The notes under the pieces are model-generated. The model had not been told where the DNA came from and made no database searches. It saw nothing but the letters and a program-made list of their open reading frames with translations. Below, in pieces: positions 1 through 6,947 of a stretch of 11,620 bases of DNA. Position 1 is the stretch's first letter, and every line of letters begins with the position of its first letter. The stretch covers positions 1 through 11,620 of the forward strand of contig JAQBCT010000424.1 in the NCBI GenBank assembly GCA_032124855.1, in the 5' to 3' direction. The DNA comes from DATJGR01 sp032124855 (GTDB lineage: Bacteria > Pseudomonadota > Gammaproteobacteria > Pseudomonadales > Azotimanducaceae). A program made the translations under genes and the position numbers.

Positions 1-618
1 ATCAATGCGCGCCACGGTAAAGGCCGCGCCATTGCGGTTGCCTGCAACATCGGCTACAAGGAACAGCTGCAGGCTCTGGTCGATGAAACACACAAACAAC
101 TCGGCGCAATCGACGTGCTGATCTGCAACGCAGGCGTGAACCCCTTCTACGGGCCGTCAGCGGAAATCCCCGATTCGGCGTTCGACAAGATCATGGCCTC
201 GAACGTCAAATCCAATCACTGGCTGGCACATATGGTGCTGCCGGATATGGTGAAGAAGCGCCACGGCTCGGTGATCATCACATCCAGCACTGCGGCATTC
301 GGCGCATCCGAGGTGCTGGGCACCTACAACATTTCAAAGACCGCGGATCTCGCACTGGTGCGCAATCTGGCACTCGAATACGGGCCGCATAACGTACGCG
401 TCAACGCGATCTGCCCCGGATTGATCCGAACCGATTTTGCCAAGGCGCTGTGGGATAACCCGGAAACCGAAAAGCGCGTCACCGAGCGCATGCCGCTGCG
501 ACGCATCGGCGAACCCGAGGAACTCGCGGGCGTGGCGGTATTTCTGGCATCCGACGCCAGCAGCTATGTCACCGGCCAGGCGCTGACCATCTGCGGCGGT
601 TCGGTGATGTGCCGCTGA
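1..618 (+). CDS. Short-chain dehydrogenase/reductase (SDR), 5' end missing
   Basis: NAD(P)-dependent oxidoreductase of the classical SDR family, probably cytoplasmic. The reading frame is open from base 1, so the N-terminal part with the glycine-rich nucleotide-binding motif lies outside the window; 205 codons are visible. The structural NAG motif is at about bases 127-135. The catalytic tetrad is readable: Asn in ASNVKS (codon near 202), Ser in ITSS (near 286), and Tyr and Lys in YNISK (Tyr codon at 325, Lys at 337). The PGLIRTDF stretch after the active site and the C-terminal YVTGQ...GG ending are typical of FabG/DHRS4-like SDRs of about 250 residues. The substrate cannot be deduced. An inner GTG at 115 would cut into the Rossmann fold and is not the start. 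The gene converges on the membrane-protein gene with only 9 bases between the two stop codons. Confidence 0.95.
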   Translation: MNARHGKGRAIAVACNIGYKEQLQALVDETHKQLGAIDVLICNAGVNPFYGPSAEIPDSAFDKIMASNVKSNHWLAHMVLPDMVKKRHGSVIITSSTAAFGASEVLGTYNISKTADLALVRNLALEYGPHNVRVNAICPGLIRTDFAKALWDNPETEKRVTERMPLRRIGEPEELAGVAVFLASDASSYVTGQALTICGGSVMCR

Positions 619-627
619 AAGCCGGCG

Positions 628-1071
628 TCAATCGTGCAGCTCATCCACGTCGTACTGACCCGTCAGGCGACGCCGGATGTGTGACCAGGACATGCCGATA
701 GCCAGCAGGAATGCCAGGCAAACCAAGCTGATCCATGCGATAGCGGTGAGCGAACCCGCGGCCAGCCAGCCCGCATCCACCAGCCACCACACCAGCGTGG
801 CCATGAACGCCGTGCACACCAGCAGGCCGAGGAAACCCAGCGACTGAGAGGTGGCGCGCAGCAGCACCAGCCAGCCGCCGAGCAGCACGACGCCAATCAC
901 AGCATGCTGCGGCCCGAACTCGCCGTTGCTGATGGCTGTGAACAGCCAGTTTGAATACGAATAGCCCGAGGGGTTGTACGTCACCAACACCAGCACAATT
1001 GCAAACAGCAAACGCCAGACGAATCCCATGAGCGTCAGTGAAGCATCGCGGACTTTGTTCTCTTTGCTCAC
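628..1071 (-). CDS. Small integral membrane protein, probably DUF6524-like
   Basis: A 147-residue hydrophobic protein with about four predicted membrane segments (roughly residues 15-35, 55-75, 80-100 and 107-127) and a charged, His/Asp-containing C-terminus. The TYNPSGYSYSNW stretch after the first helix recalls the uncharacterised DUF6524 family; this is from memory and has not been searched. No catalytic motif is visible and the function is unknown. The start is a GTG at 1071: a strong GGGGA Shine-Dalgarno sits about six bases upstream and overlaps the stop codon region of the preceding flavoprotein gene (gap 10 bases), so it is probably the third gene of the hydrolase-flavoprotein operon. 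An ATG at 1029 (codon 15) would still keep all four helices but lacks the supporting ribosome binding site. Confidence 0.85.
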   Translation of the reverse strand: MSKENKVRDASLTLMGFVWRLLFAIVLVLVTYNPSGYSYSNWLFTAISNGEFGPQHAVIGVVLLGGWLVLLRATSQSLGFLGLLVCTAFMATLVWWLVDAGWLAAGSLTAIAWISLVCLAFLLAIGMSWSHIRRRLTGQYDVDELHD

Positions 1072-1081
1072 CGAGCTTCCC

Positions 1082-2233
1082 CTACATGATCATCGTTGGC
1101 GCCAGGCCCAGGGCCAGTCGGCCGTACTGTTCGGCAATCAATTCGCAATCGAACACGGTGTGGCTTGCAATGGTATGCACGTCGCGGTGGATGCGCTGCA
1201 AAGGTTCGCTCGTCTGGTGCGCATGGGCACCACTGGCCTCGAATAGATCGCGCACGACATCCCGCGCCGTGCGCACGGCATAGGCCATCAACGCCCGATG
1301 CCGGGCGCGTTCATCCAATGGACAGGTTTCCTCAACAAGACCCCAACGGGTTGTCTCGGCCGCAACCTGGCGCACGACCAGCTCTGCATTGTCGAGGCGG
1401 CTGCGTGCGTGGCCGATGCGGATCTGCACATCAGCGCGATCCACCTGGGGCACGCTGGTGCCGAACTGGGTGCGTGTTTTGGCGCGCTCCGTGAAGCGCG
1501 CCAGCGCGCCGCGGGCGGCACCGATAGCCGGCACACCGGCCGCCAGGTACAAAATCGGTTGCATGGGCATGCGATACATCGGAGTGCCGTGCCACAGTCC
1601 ACCGTCGGCACGCCCTCTGCTCATCGCCCCAACCAGCTGGGTGCGATGGCCCGGGACAAAGACATCCTCCACCACCATATCGTTGCTACCCGTACCGGCC
1701 ATGCCGTCCATCTGCCAAACATCGACGATCCGCACCTCGTCAATCGGCAGAACGAACAGGCGCAATTCACATGTCTCCTCGATCACACCCGAAAGCAGTG
1801 CCCAGTCTGCATGCATTACGCCGGTACCCCACTGCCAGCGCCCTTTCAAGACGTAGCCATCACGCTGCACCCGGGCGCGGCCGTTGGGAGAAATGGCGCC
1901 TGGCGCGATGACAAAGGGCTGCGTCCCGAAAATCTCTTCCTGCGCGCGCTGCGGGAACTGCGCCAGCATCCAATTGTGTTCCATGCAGAAAGTAGTCACC
2001 CACGCCGTGGACGCGCAAGCCTCGCCAAGAATCAGGCCGACGTCGACGAATGTATCCAGCGGCCATTCGAGGCCGCCAAAGCGTTTGGGTACAAAAAACC
2101 GGAACGCACCCGTCGCTTTGATTGCATCAAGATTGGCCGGCAGCAGCCGACGCGCGCGCTCCGTCTCGTTTGCTGTGGCGGCGATGGACGGGGCCAGTTC
2201 CCGCAGCGCCGCCACGAGATCAGCTGGCTGCAT
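1082..2233 (-). CDS. Acyl-CoA-dehydrogenase-fold flavoprotein (HsaA/HpaH-like monooxygenase or dehydrogenase)
   Basis: A 383-residue protein with the acyl-CoA dehydrogenase fold: an N-terminal helical domain (about 1-105), a middle beta domain (about 106-220, with the GRWQWGTG segment at 131-138) and a C-terminal helical bundle (about 230-383, with RDVHTIASH at 350-358). The C-terminal pattern with Asp/His resembles the type-2 C-terminal domain of two-component flavin-dependent monooxygenases (HsaA, HpaH and related enzymes), which use reduced flavin from a partner reductase to hydroxylate aromatic or other substrates. A true acyl-CoA dehydrogenase role cannot be excluded. No flavin reductase gene is present in this window. 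I chose the ATG at 2233, which overlaps the hydrolase stop by 14 bases and has AAAGG about eight bases upstream; an in-frame start at 2266 would overlap by 47 bases. The overlap suggests translational coupling. Confidence 0.9.
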   Translation of the reverse strand: MQPADLVAALRELAPSIAATANETERARRLLPANLDAIKATGAFRFFVPKRFGGLEWPLDTFVDVGLILGEACASTAWVTTFCMEHNWMLAQFPQRAQEEIFGTQPFVIAPGAISPNGRARVQRDGYVLKGRWQWGTGVMHADWALLSGVIEETCELRLFVLPIDEVRIVDVWQMDGMAGTGSNDMVVEDVFVPGHRTQLVGAMSRGRADGGLWHGTPMYRMPMQPILYLAAGVPAIGAARGALARFTERAKTRTQFGTSVPQVDRADVQIRIGHARSRLDNAELVVRQVAAETTRWGLVEETCPLDERARHRALMAYAVRTARDVVRDLFEASGAHAHQTSEPLQRIHRDVHTIASHTVFDCELIAEQYGRLALGLAPTMIM

Positions 2234-3392
2234 GAAAAAAACCTTTGCGACCGAGCCATTCCCCACACACTGCGATGGCTTGCTTGCACTGCGCCGGCTG
2301 TCCCGAGTAGTAGTGCGTCGCGCCCTGGATTTCTTTCAACTCCTTGTCCGAATGCGCAATGGCGTCGAACAGGCGATGCGTGTGGCTGGGCGTACACGCG
2401 TTGTCGGCGCTGTTGCCAATGACGAGCACCGGACACGAGACATTCGCCGCATTCTTCAGACCGTTCGCGCGCGACTCATCAAAGCTCCACTGCGACAGCC
2501 AGCTGCGCAGCGTGCAGAAGCGCGCCAGTCCCACCGGGCCCATATTGACCACGCGCGGATCCCCCAGGTAGCAGGTGCCAGGTTCGCGGTCATTGGCATC
2601 CACCGATGGGTCCAGCCAGCGCGGATCCGCCATCGTGCCGTGCACCACGAAGCCCCGTTCTGCCCCCGGCCCATCGGCTTGGGTGCGCGCCGCAAGCTCC
2701 TGCCTCACCCATTGCGTAATGCGGCGGTTGCGCGCGAGCTGGGCGGCGCGATAGCGCGCCAGGTAATCCTGCGTATAGGGCGGCTGGTGCGGGTTTGCCG
2801 GATCGTAGAGGTTCAGAGAGGGATCGCGCTGGCGCAGGTCGAGTTCATCGACAATGGAAGCGTCCAGCCACTCGGTGAGGGTCACCGCACGACTGACATG
2901 TGCCGCCATCAACATGATGGCATCACCGGCCACGAGCTCAGCACCCTTCAAGTCGACCGCATCACCAGCCGGCGTCGCAGTGACCGTGGGATGCTCTGCC
3001 TGTTCCTGGTAAAACAGCGCCAGCGATCCGCCGCCCGACCAGCCGCCCAGCACCACATGGCGATATCCGAAACGCCGCTTGGCGTCTTTGATGCCCGCAC
3101 CCAAATCGAGCAGGCACTTCTCCATGATCAGCGCGGTGTCGTTACCCCGGTAACGTGTGTTCACGAACACGACGTGATGACCGGCGCGCGCCAGTTCAGT
3201 GATGGCCGGCAGGAATGCGCCCCCGCCAATGGGGTGGCTGAAAACCAGCACCGTCTCGCTCGCGACATTCTCCGGCGCGATGCGCAGGCACTCGATGAAT
3301 ACATGGCCCGGCTCGCCGCCGTAGGTATCCTTGAACGCGGCGGTCTCGCGATACGACACGCCATAGATCTGACGCGCAACGGTATATGACAT
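2220..3392 (-). CDS. Alpha/beta hydrolase, esterase/lipase-like
   Basis: A 390-residue serine hydrolase of the alpha/beta fold with no obvious signal peptide, so probably cytoplasmic. The oxyanion-hole region is around FSHPIGGG (51-58). The nucleophile elbow is GWSGG with Ser119. The acid residue is probably Asp330 in IGNSAD and the catalytic His is His360 in GATHYY. The stretch from about 135 to 300 between nucleophile and acid is long and would form a lid or insertion, making the protein larger than a minimal hydrolase. It likely cleaves an ester, thioester or similar bond; the substrate is unknown. The start at 3392 has a clear AGGGAG ribosome binding site about seven bases upstream; the longer frame to 3485 would run into the divergent sulfatase start and encodes an unlikely Cys/Arg-rich leader. 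First gene of a three-gene operon. Confidence 0.93.
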   Translation of the reverse strand: MSYTVARQIYGVSYRETAAFKDTYGGEPGHVFIECLRIAPENVASETVLVFSHPIGGGAFLPAITELARAGHHVVFVNTRYRGNDTALIMEKCLLDLGAGIKDAKRRFGYRHVVLGGWSGGGSLALFYQEQAEHPTVTATPAGDAVDLKGAELVAGDAIMLMAAHVSRAVTLTEWLDASIVDELDLRQRDPSLNLYDPANPHQPPYTQDYLARYRAAQLARNRRITQWVRQELAARTQADGPGAERGFVVHGTMADPRWLDPSVDANDREPGTCYLGDPRVVNMGPVGLARFCTLRSWLSQWSFDESRANGLKNAANVSCPVLVIGNSADNACTPSHTHRLFDAIAHSDKELKEIQGATHYYSGQPAQCKQAIAVCGEWLGRKGFFHAAS

Positions 3393-3413
3393 AGGCTGCT
3401 CCCTGGAAGCGGC

Positions 3414-3443
3414 ACTATTCCTCGAATCGTTGCGGCAAGTCAA
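3414..3443 (-). promoter_or_regulatory. Possible sigma-70-type promoter of the hydrolase operon
   Basis: On the minus strand a TTGACT hexamer (bases 3443-3438) is followed after 18 bases by AATAGT (3419-3414), a near-consensus -35 and a 4/6 -10. Transcription would start near 3407, giving a leader of about 15 bases that contains the AGGGAG ribosome binding site. It lies in the 86-base divergent gap with the sulfatase gene. No equally good promoter was seen for the sulfatase direction. Prediction only. Confidence 0.35.
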
Positions 3444-3478
3444 AGTGTCACGGTCACATATCCCACAGGTGAATCTAC

Positions 3479-4999
3479 ATGGCAAAGCGTCCCGACAACG
3501 TCATCGTCGTATTGCTGGACAGCCTCAATCGACATCTCATCGGCGCCTACGGTGGCACGGAATTCGACACGCCCAATATCGATCGATTTGCTGCACGCGC
3601 CGTACAATTCGAAAGCCATTTCGTCGGCTCGCTGCCGTGCATGCCGGCACGTCACGACATCCTGTGCGGTGCGCTCGATTTCCTGTGGAAGCCATGGGGA
3701 TCCATCGAATTGTGGGAAGAACCGATCACCCACCCGCTGCGTCGCGCCGGCGTCGCAACGATGCTGGTCACTGACCATCCGCACCTCTTCGAAACCGGTG
3801 GCGAGAATTACCACACCGATTTTCAGGCTTGGGAGTATCTGCGTGGCCATGAGGGCGATCCGTGGAAAACCCGCGCTGATCCATCCTGGGTGGGCGCGCC
3901 CGCGCTGCCGGCAGCGAAAGGCCGCGGGCATCCTTACGATCTGAGTCGCACCTGGTTCAAGGACGAAATGGATTTCCCGGGACCCCGCACCATGTCCACC
4001 GCGGCAAAGTGGCTCGCCGACAACGCCATCAGCCATGAACGCTTCATGCTGTTCATCGATGAATTCGACCCGCACGAGCCCTTCGACACACCCGCACCCT
4101 GGGCCAATCGCTACGACCCCGACTGGAAGGACGAGCTCATCATCTGGCCACCGTACGCGGTGGATGCTGTCGCACGCGGCGTCATCAGCGAGCGACAGGC
4201 GCGCCACGTGCGCGCCAACTATGGCGCCAAGCTCTCCATGATCGACCACTGGTTCGGCCGTCTGCTGGATGTGGTGGACGCCAATTCACTATGGGACAAC
4301 ACAGCCATCGTGCTGTGCACCGATCACGGCCACTACCTGGGCGAGAAAGACATCTTCGGCAAACCCGGCGTACCGCACTACGAGCCCCTGGGCCACACAC
4401 CGCTGATGATTGCGTGGCCCGGACAATCGCATCGGCGCTGCGCCGCGCTGACGACCAACGTCGATATTCACGCAACCATCGCCGATATCTTCGGCGTGAC
4501 CAGTCCGCACCGAACGCATGGCCACTCGATGGTCCCGTTGGTCACAGGTACTGCCGGGCGGATCCGCGATTGGGCGCTGGCGGGTGTCTACGGCCGCTGG
4601 GTGCACGTGATGGACGGCAAGCGCAAATACGCACGCGCGCCTGCCAACGCAAGCAATCTACCGTTGTCGATGTGGTCGAACCGCTGGTCGACCATGCCCA
4701 TTGCAGCACTGCCGGATCTGAAACTGCCGCGGCCGGATCGCAATGCGGTTCTGGATTTCATGCCGGGCAGCGATGTGCCCGTGATACGCCAACCGTTTCA
4801 AGCGGGCGCGACGTTGCCGTACTGGTCACTTGGTATGACGGCGGGACAAAACCATTGCTATCGCATCGACGACGATCCGGGCGAAGAGGAGAATCGACTG
4901 GGCGGGCGCGACGAGAAGGAACTCATTGAGTTACTGCGCGTCGCGCTGCAGCATGTGGAAGCGCCCGAAGAGCATCTCGAGCGCATGGGTATCAGTTGA
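3479..4999 (+). CDS. Type I (formylglycine) sulfatase family hydrolase, cytoplasmic
   Basis: A 506-residue member of the alkaline-phosphatase-like sulfatase superfamily. The maturation motif CMPAR (Cys54 to Arg58) matches the CxPxR signature in which Cys is oxidised to formylglycine. Further likely active-site or metal residues are Asp14, the DEFDPHEPF stretch (Asp194, Asp197, His199) and TDHGHYLGEK (Asp282, His283), with a Lys at about 295. Family members hydrolyse sulfate or phosphonate/phosphate monoesters. In place of the usual Asp-Asp pair near the N-terminus there is Asp14-Ser15, which recalls phosphonate monoester hydrolases (Asp-Gln), so the true ester is uncertain. There is no signal peptide, so a cytoplasmic substrate is implied. 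Start: AGGTGA lies about six bases before the ATG. Divergent from the hydrolase operon; the next gene starts 12 bases downstream. The activating enzyme (FGE or anSME) is not in the window. Confidence 0.95.
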   Translation: MAKRPDNVIVVLLDSLNRHLIGAYGGTEFDTPNIDRFAARAVQFESHFVGSLPCMPARHDILCGALDFLWKPWGSIELWEEPITHPLRRAGVATMLVTDHPHLFETGGENYHTDFQAWEYLRGHEGDPWKTRADPSWVGAPALPAAKGRGHPYDLSRTWFKDEMDFPGPRTMSTAAKWLADNAISHERFMLFIDEFDPHEPFDTPAPWANRYDPDWKDELIIWPPYAVDAVARGVISERQARHVRANYGAKLSMIDHWFGRLLDVVDANSLWDNTAIVLCTDHGHYLGEKDIFGKPGVPHYEPLGHTPLMIAWPGQSHRRCAALTTNVDIHATIADIFGVTSPHRTHGHSMVPLVTGTAGRIRDWALAGVYGRWVHVMDGKRKYARAPANASNLPLSMWSNRWSTMPIAALPDLKLPRPDRNAVLDFMPGSDVPVIRQPFQAGATLPYWSLGMTAGQNHCYRIDDDPGEEENRLGGRDEKELIELLRVALQHVEAPEEHLERMGIS

Positions 5000-5011
5000 G
5001 GCGACAACGCG

Positions 5012-5275
5012 ATGAGACACCTCGTGCTCTTGTTGTGCATCAGCGCCAGCTGCGCAGCGCTTGCGGCTAGCGCCGCGCCTGCGCCGCCACCAACGTGTAC
5101 CAGCCTGACCAAACAATTCGACGAAGCCGACAAGGCCGCCGTGTCTGCAGCGAAGCTGGCCGAGGCTCAGAAAGAACGCCGCCACGGCCGCGGGCTGTGC
5201 GCAACTGGCAACGCCGCAGGTGGCATGAGGGCGCTGAAGAAGGCCCTCACACTGATCGGAATCAACGTCGATTGA
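5012..5275 (+). CDS. Small exported protein of unknown function
   Basis: An 87-residue protein with a short basic N-terminus (MRH), a hydrophobic stretch (about 4-20) and a small-residue region (ASAA, 19-22) consistent with Sec signal-peptide cleavage, followed by a Pro-rich linker. The mature part has two cysteines (Cys29 and Cys63), one near the N-terminus and one in GRGLC, which could form a periplasmic disulfide, and is otherwise helical and charged (KLAEAQKERR). The Cys9 and Cys14 in the leader do not fit a good lipobox. I recall similar small secreted proteobacterial proteins with a C...LC...G...AL..IG pattern but cannot name the family. It starts 12 bases after the sulfatase stop with a GAGG about ten bases upstream, so it is probably cotranscribed with the sulfatase. 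Its stop is 9 bases from the convergent pntB stop. Confidence 0.75.
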   Translation: MRHLVLLLCISASCAALAASAAPAPPPTCTSLTKQFDEADKAAVSAAKLAEAQKERRHGRGLCATGNAAGGMRALKKALTLIGINVD

Positions 5276-5284
5276 CCGGCAGAC

Positions 5285-6646
5285 TCAGCCTTTGAACTGA
5301 GCAACGAGCGCTGCGATGGATGCTTTGGCATCGCCAAACAGCATGCGGGTGTTCTCGCCGAAGAACAGCGGGTTGTCGACACCGGAAAAGCCAGAGGCCA
5401 TCGAGCGCTTGAGCACGAATACCGTGCGCGCTTTATCCACGTTGATGATCGGCATGCCGTAGATGGGACTGTTCTCATCCTCACGCGCGGCCGGATTGAC
5501 CACGTCGTTGGCGCCGATCACAACCGCCACGTCGATGTTGTCGATGCGCGGATTGATGTCGTCCATCTCAACCAGCTTGTCATAGGAGACGTTGGCCTCG
5601 GCCAGCAGCACGTTCATATGCCCGGGCATGCGGCCGGCCACCGGGTGAATGGCATACGTCACATCGGCGCCGTTGGCTTCCAGCAATTCGCCGAGCTCGC
5701 GCACCACATGCTGTGCCTGTGCAACTGCCATGCCGTAACCCGGCACGAACGTCACGGACGATGCCGATTCCAGGATCAGATACGCGTCTTCGGCGGTAAT
5801 CGGCTTCACTTCACCTTCCACCTTGGTGGCGGTCTTCACCGCACCAAAACCCGAGAACAACACATTCGCCAGCGATCTGTTCATCGCCTTGCACATCGTG
5901 TTGGTGAGGATGAGGCCCGCGGCTCCCACCAGCGCACCGGCCACGATCAGCACGTTGTTGTTGATGGCAAATCCCGCGGCGCACGCGGCCAGACCCGAGT
6001 ACGAGTTCAGCAGCGAAATCACCACCGGCATGTCGGCCCCGCCAATGGGAATGACCGCCATAACACCCAGCACGAGCGACAACGCCACGATCGCGATGAA
6101 CGGCCACGACGTGGTGGACGGATCCAAGCAGAACAACACACCCGCTACCAGCAGCGTGCCGAGGATCGCGGCATTCACGATGCGCTGGGCGCCGAATACA
6201 ATGGCGCGCGACGGCATCAACTCGGCGAGCTTGGCATAGGCGACCACACTGCCGGACGTAGTGACACCGCCGATCAGAATCGACAGGTAGATCGTGATCA
6301 GCGTGAAGGTGGTATCGCCGGTTTGGTAAATCGCCGCCCAGCCCACCAGCAGACTCGCCGCACCACCGGAGCCGTTGAATAGCGCCACCATCTCCGGCAT
6401 CGCCGTCATGGCAACCATCCGCGCTGCAAATGCGCCGATCACCGCGCCGACGATCGCCGCGATGACGATGTATTGAAACTCGAGGATCTGATGCGACAAC
6501 AGCGTTGCAACCACGGCAACGAGCATGCCAACGGCGGAATACGCATTGCCCCTGCGCGCGGTAGCCGGCGAGCTCAACATCTTCAAGCCGAAGATGAACA
6601 GCACGGAGGCGACGATGTACGCCAGGTTGATGACAGTGTCGCTCAT
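5285..6646 (-). CDS. pntB: NAD(P) transhydrogenase subunit beta
   Basis: A 453-residue inner-membrane subunit of the proton-translocating transhydrogenase, which drives hydride transfer from NADH to NADP+ using the proton gradient. The N-terminal part (about 1-265) has roughly eight to nine membrane helices, including the conserved LLNSYSG segment (212-218). The C-terminal domain III (about 280-453) binds NADP(H): PGYGMAVAQAQ at 302-312, HPVAGRMPGHMNVLLAEA at 334-351, VIGANDVVNPAA at 376-387 and KRSMASGF at 413-420. Length and motifs match the family closely. The ATG at 6646 overlaps the pntAB stop by four bases (ATGA), which is typical translational coupling. Last gene of the pntAA-pntAB-pntB operon. 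No hairpin-plus-T-run terminator is seen after it. Confidence 0.98.
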   Translation of the reverse strand: MSDTVINLAYIVASVLFIFGLKMLSSPATARRGNAYSAVGMLVAVVATLLSHQILEFQYIVIAAIVGAVIGAFAARMVAMTAMPEMVALFNGSGGAASLLVGWAAIYQTGDTTFTLITIYLSILIGGVTTSGSVVAYAKLAELMPSRAIVFGAQRIVNAAILGTLLVAGVLFCLDPSTTSWPFIAIVALSLVLGVMAVIPIGGADMPVVISLLNSYSGLAACAAGFAINNNVLIVAGALVGAAGLILTNTMCKAMNRSLANVLFSGFGAVKTATKVEGEVKPITAEDAYLILESASSVTFVPGYGMAVAQAQHVVRELGELLEANGADVTYAIHPVAGRMPGHMNVLLAEANVSYDKLVEMDDINPRIDNIDVAVVIGANDVVNPAAREDENSPIYGMPIINVDKARTVFVLKRSMASGFSGVDNPLFFGENTRMLFGDAKASIAALVAQFKG

Positions 6647-6936
6647 GACTTGCTCCCACTGTCTTTCTTCCGAAACATCGCGAGCATCCGATCGGTCACC
6701 ATGTAGCCGCCTACGACGTTGATCGTGGCGAGCGCTACGGCAAAAGCACCCAACCAGGACGCAAATTGACTCAGCTCCATGCCGGCGGCGACCAGCGCAC
6801 CCACGAGGGTGATTCCTGAAATGGCATTGGCCCCCGACATCAAAGGCGTGTGCAGCGTGGCTGGCACTTTGGCGATGAGCTCGAACCCGAGAAAAATCGC
6901 CAGCATCAGAATGAATGAGAGATAGACGGCTTCCAT
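6643..6936 (-). CDS. pntAB: NAD(P) transhydrogenase subunit alpha, membrane part (PntAB)
   Basis: A 97-residue membrane subunit with three predicted helices (about 3-22, 39-56 and 60-82) and the conserved TPLMSGANAISG motif (30-41). In the split three-subunit type of transhydrogenase, this protein corresponds to the membrane tail of PntA in E. coli and joins PntB to form the proton channel. The start at 6936 is chosen because a strong GGAGG lies about six bases upstream, just after the pntAA stop (gap 11 bases); a longer frame to 7002 would overlap pntAA and encode an Arg-rich, non-membrane leader. The stop overlaps the pntB start by four bases. Confidence 0.97.
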   Translation of the reverse strand: MEAVYLSFILMLAIFLGFELIAKVPATLHTPLMSGANAISGITLVGALVAAGMELSQFASWLGAFAVALATINVVGGYMVTDRMLAMFRKKDSGSKS

Positions 6937-6947
6937 GAATGCCTCCG

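Noticed and set aside
1884..3389. A 501-codon plus-strand open frame opposite the hydrolase and flavoprotein genes
   Set aside because: It is Arg/His/Ala-rich with no recognisable domain and lies antisense to two clear enzyme genes. Long antisense frames are expected in GC-rich DNA.
3444..3461. Repeated GTCAC elements upstream of the sulfatase as a possible operator
   Set aside because: Only two short direct copies; too short to call a binding site.
3440..4249. A 269-codon minus-strand open frame opposite the sulfatase start
   Set aside because: Overlaps the sulfatase active-site coding region and has no recognisable family motif.
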